From JAYZBC01 sp036339375 (lineage in GTDB: Bacteria; Pseudomonadota; Alphaproteobacteria; MPNO01; UBA2964): DNA of 64,000 bases. This document shows, piece by piece, positions 63,326-64,000 of the stretch. Under the pieces are notes generated by a model. That model was not told where the DNA came from, did not search any database, and saw only the letters and a program-made list of their open reading frames with translations. How positions within the stretch are numbered: the stretch's first letter is position 1; every line of letters begins with the position of its first letter. Location of the stretch: contig JAYZBC010000003.1 of NCBI GenBank assembly GCA_036339375.1, forward strand, positions 8,527 through 72,526. The letters run 5' to 3'. The position numbers and the translations under genes were made by a program.

Positions 63326-64000
63326 AGTTTTTGCAGATTGGATTGCTTTCCAAACACTGTAGGGTGTGGCCGGCATAGTCAATTGTGTTACCCCAAGTGG
63401 CCGCAAGGCATCGAGAATAGCATTAACCGCCGCCCCTAACGCCGGAATTGTTCCGCCTTCCCCTCCACCCTTTACACCTAACGGATTTTCAGTGGTAGGG
63501 GCATTGTTAACAGCTTTTACCCTAAAAAATGGCAAATCATCCGCACGGGGAATGCAATAATCAAGGAGCGATCCGCCCCAGAGTTGTCCACTTTTTTCTT
63601 CGTACGCTATATCTTCGAACAAAGCCTGGCCAATTCCTTGAGCTATACCGCCGTGGGTTTGACCCTCTACAATTAAGGGATTAATAACCCGCCCAACATC
63701 ATCTACAGTCGTCCAACAACAAACTTCTACAAGTCCCGTTTCCGGATCCACTTCTACTTCAGCTACCGCACTGCCGTTTGGGTAAGCAGGTATTCTTCCA
63801 TTAAATTTTTCATTTGCTTCCAAAGGTGTACCTTTTTTTACCGCTCTTTGGGCTATTTCAATCAAACTGGCTGCATAATTTTTTCCTTTAACTCTGTACT
63901 GCCCATCCAAAAACTCTAAATCTCCTCCATGCACTTCAAGAATTTCTGCTGCTAAAATTCGACCTTTTTTAATTATAGTTTCACACCCATTCATCATTAA
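63314..64000 (-). CDS. Xanthine dehydrogenase/CO dehydrogenase-type molybdopterin subunit (partial)
   Basis: About 229 C-terminal residues are visible. The frame stays open to the window edge (TTA before the first ATG), and the visible start aligns to the middle of the family, so the N-terminus lies beyond. Motifs include TVDDVGRVINPLIVEGQTHG, GIAQGIGQALFE and GVKGGGEGGTIPAL, whose glutamate is the usual catalytic base. It is clearly different from the similar subunit at the start of the window. It may belong to the same catabolic cluster. Confidence 0.9.
   Translation of the reverse strand, partial: LMMNGCETIIKKGRILAAEILEVHGGDLEFLDGQYRVKGKNYAASLIEIAQRAVKKGTPLEANEKFNGRIPAYPNGSAVAEVEVDPETGLVEVCCWTTVDDVGRVINPLIVEGQTHGGIAQGIGQALFEDIAYEEKSGQLWGGSLLDYCIPRADDLPFFRVKAVNNAPTTENPLGVKGGGEGGTIPALGAAVNAILDALRPLGVTQLTMPATPYSVWKAIQSAKTLSN

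Noticed and set aside
1..64000. tRNA, rRNA, CRISPR arrays and insertion sequences
   Set aside because: I looked for cloverleaf T-loop motifs, regular repeat-spacer patterns and transposase genes on both strands and saw none; small RNAs cannot be excluded by eye.

Overview
The window is a gene-dense, AT-rich chromosomal segment that looks like an alphaproteobacterium, probably a marine, free-living, partly streamlined one. Support for this comes from the gene families (COQ9, DUF2125, the DUF465 pair, DUF1244, an MJ0042 zinc-ribbon protein, a 41-residue bL36), the three-subunit proton-translocating transhydrogenase, and the gene orders etfB-etfA-hbd, argH-lptM-lysA, metX-metW and chorismate mutase-hisC-tyrA. 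Hand-counted rows in core regions run near 37-45% G+C. I see no rRNA, tRNA, CRISPR array or insertion sequence. The finer lineage cannot be fixed from the sequence alone.

Layout. 0-3.4 kb: the 3' end of a molybdenum hydroxylase large subunit, an HNH endonuclease, a VOC protein, a hydrolase, an AlkA-type glycosylase and the decayed tail of a NUDIX gene. 3.6-6.3 kb: electron transfer flavoprotein and 3-hydroxybutyryl-CoA dehydrogenase. 6.3-15.2 kb: TlpA thioredoxin, argH-lipoprotein-lysA, the zinc-ribbon/YdcF/acyltransferase neighbourhood (apparently without ftsEX), a FAH-family enzyme, an EamA exporter and a DUF2125 protein. 15.2-21.7 kb: aromatic amino acid and histidinol-phosphate genes back to back with metXW, then a methyltransferase and glyoxalase II. 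21.7-30.6 kb: thiolase, propionyl/acetyl-CoA synthetase, two DUF465 proteins, purE, coq9, def and pntAA-AB-B. 30.7-36 kb: a frameshifted secreted hydrolase, divergent biotin genes (bioFD and bioBA) and rpsU. 36-50.7 kb: ABC1 kinase, PepF, acyl-CoA ligase, BON lipoprotein, SDR, DUF1244, glycerate kinase, pyruvate kinase, TPR protein, glycolate oxidase glcDEF and rpmJ.

50.9-63.3 kb is an accessory catabolic region. It holds a two-subunit Rieske oxygenase, a small monooxygenase-like protein, a nitroreductase, an FAD hydroxylase, a type-2 malate/lactate dehydrogenase, an alpha/beta hydrolase, a four-gene operon of three tandem TauD/TfdA dioxygenases plus a 4,5-dihydroxyphthalate decarboxylase-like protein, an ornithine cyclodeaminase-like enzyme and a TauE/SafE permease. 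It ends in a second molybdenum hydroxylase subunit, which runs off the window. The segment at about 54.3-57.6 kb is clearly richer in G+C (about 52-55% in sampled rows) and may be recently acquired. The set suggests uptake and oxidation of an aromatic or otherwise substituted organic acid, perhaps a sulfonate. The substrate is unknown, and no regulator, importer or Rieske reductase is encoded nearby.

The core genes fit a heterotroph that oxidises fatty and short-chain acids through ETF and CoA ligases, uses glycolate through glcDEF, glycerate kinase and pyruvate kinase, and makes its own Lys, Arg, Met, Phe/Tyr and at least the final steps of biotin.
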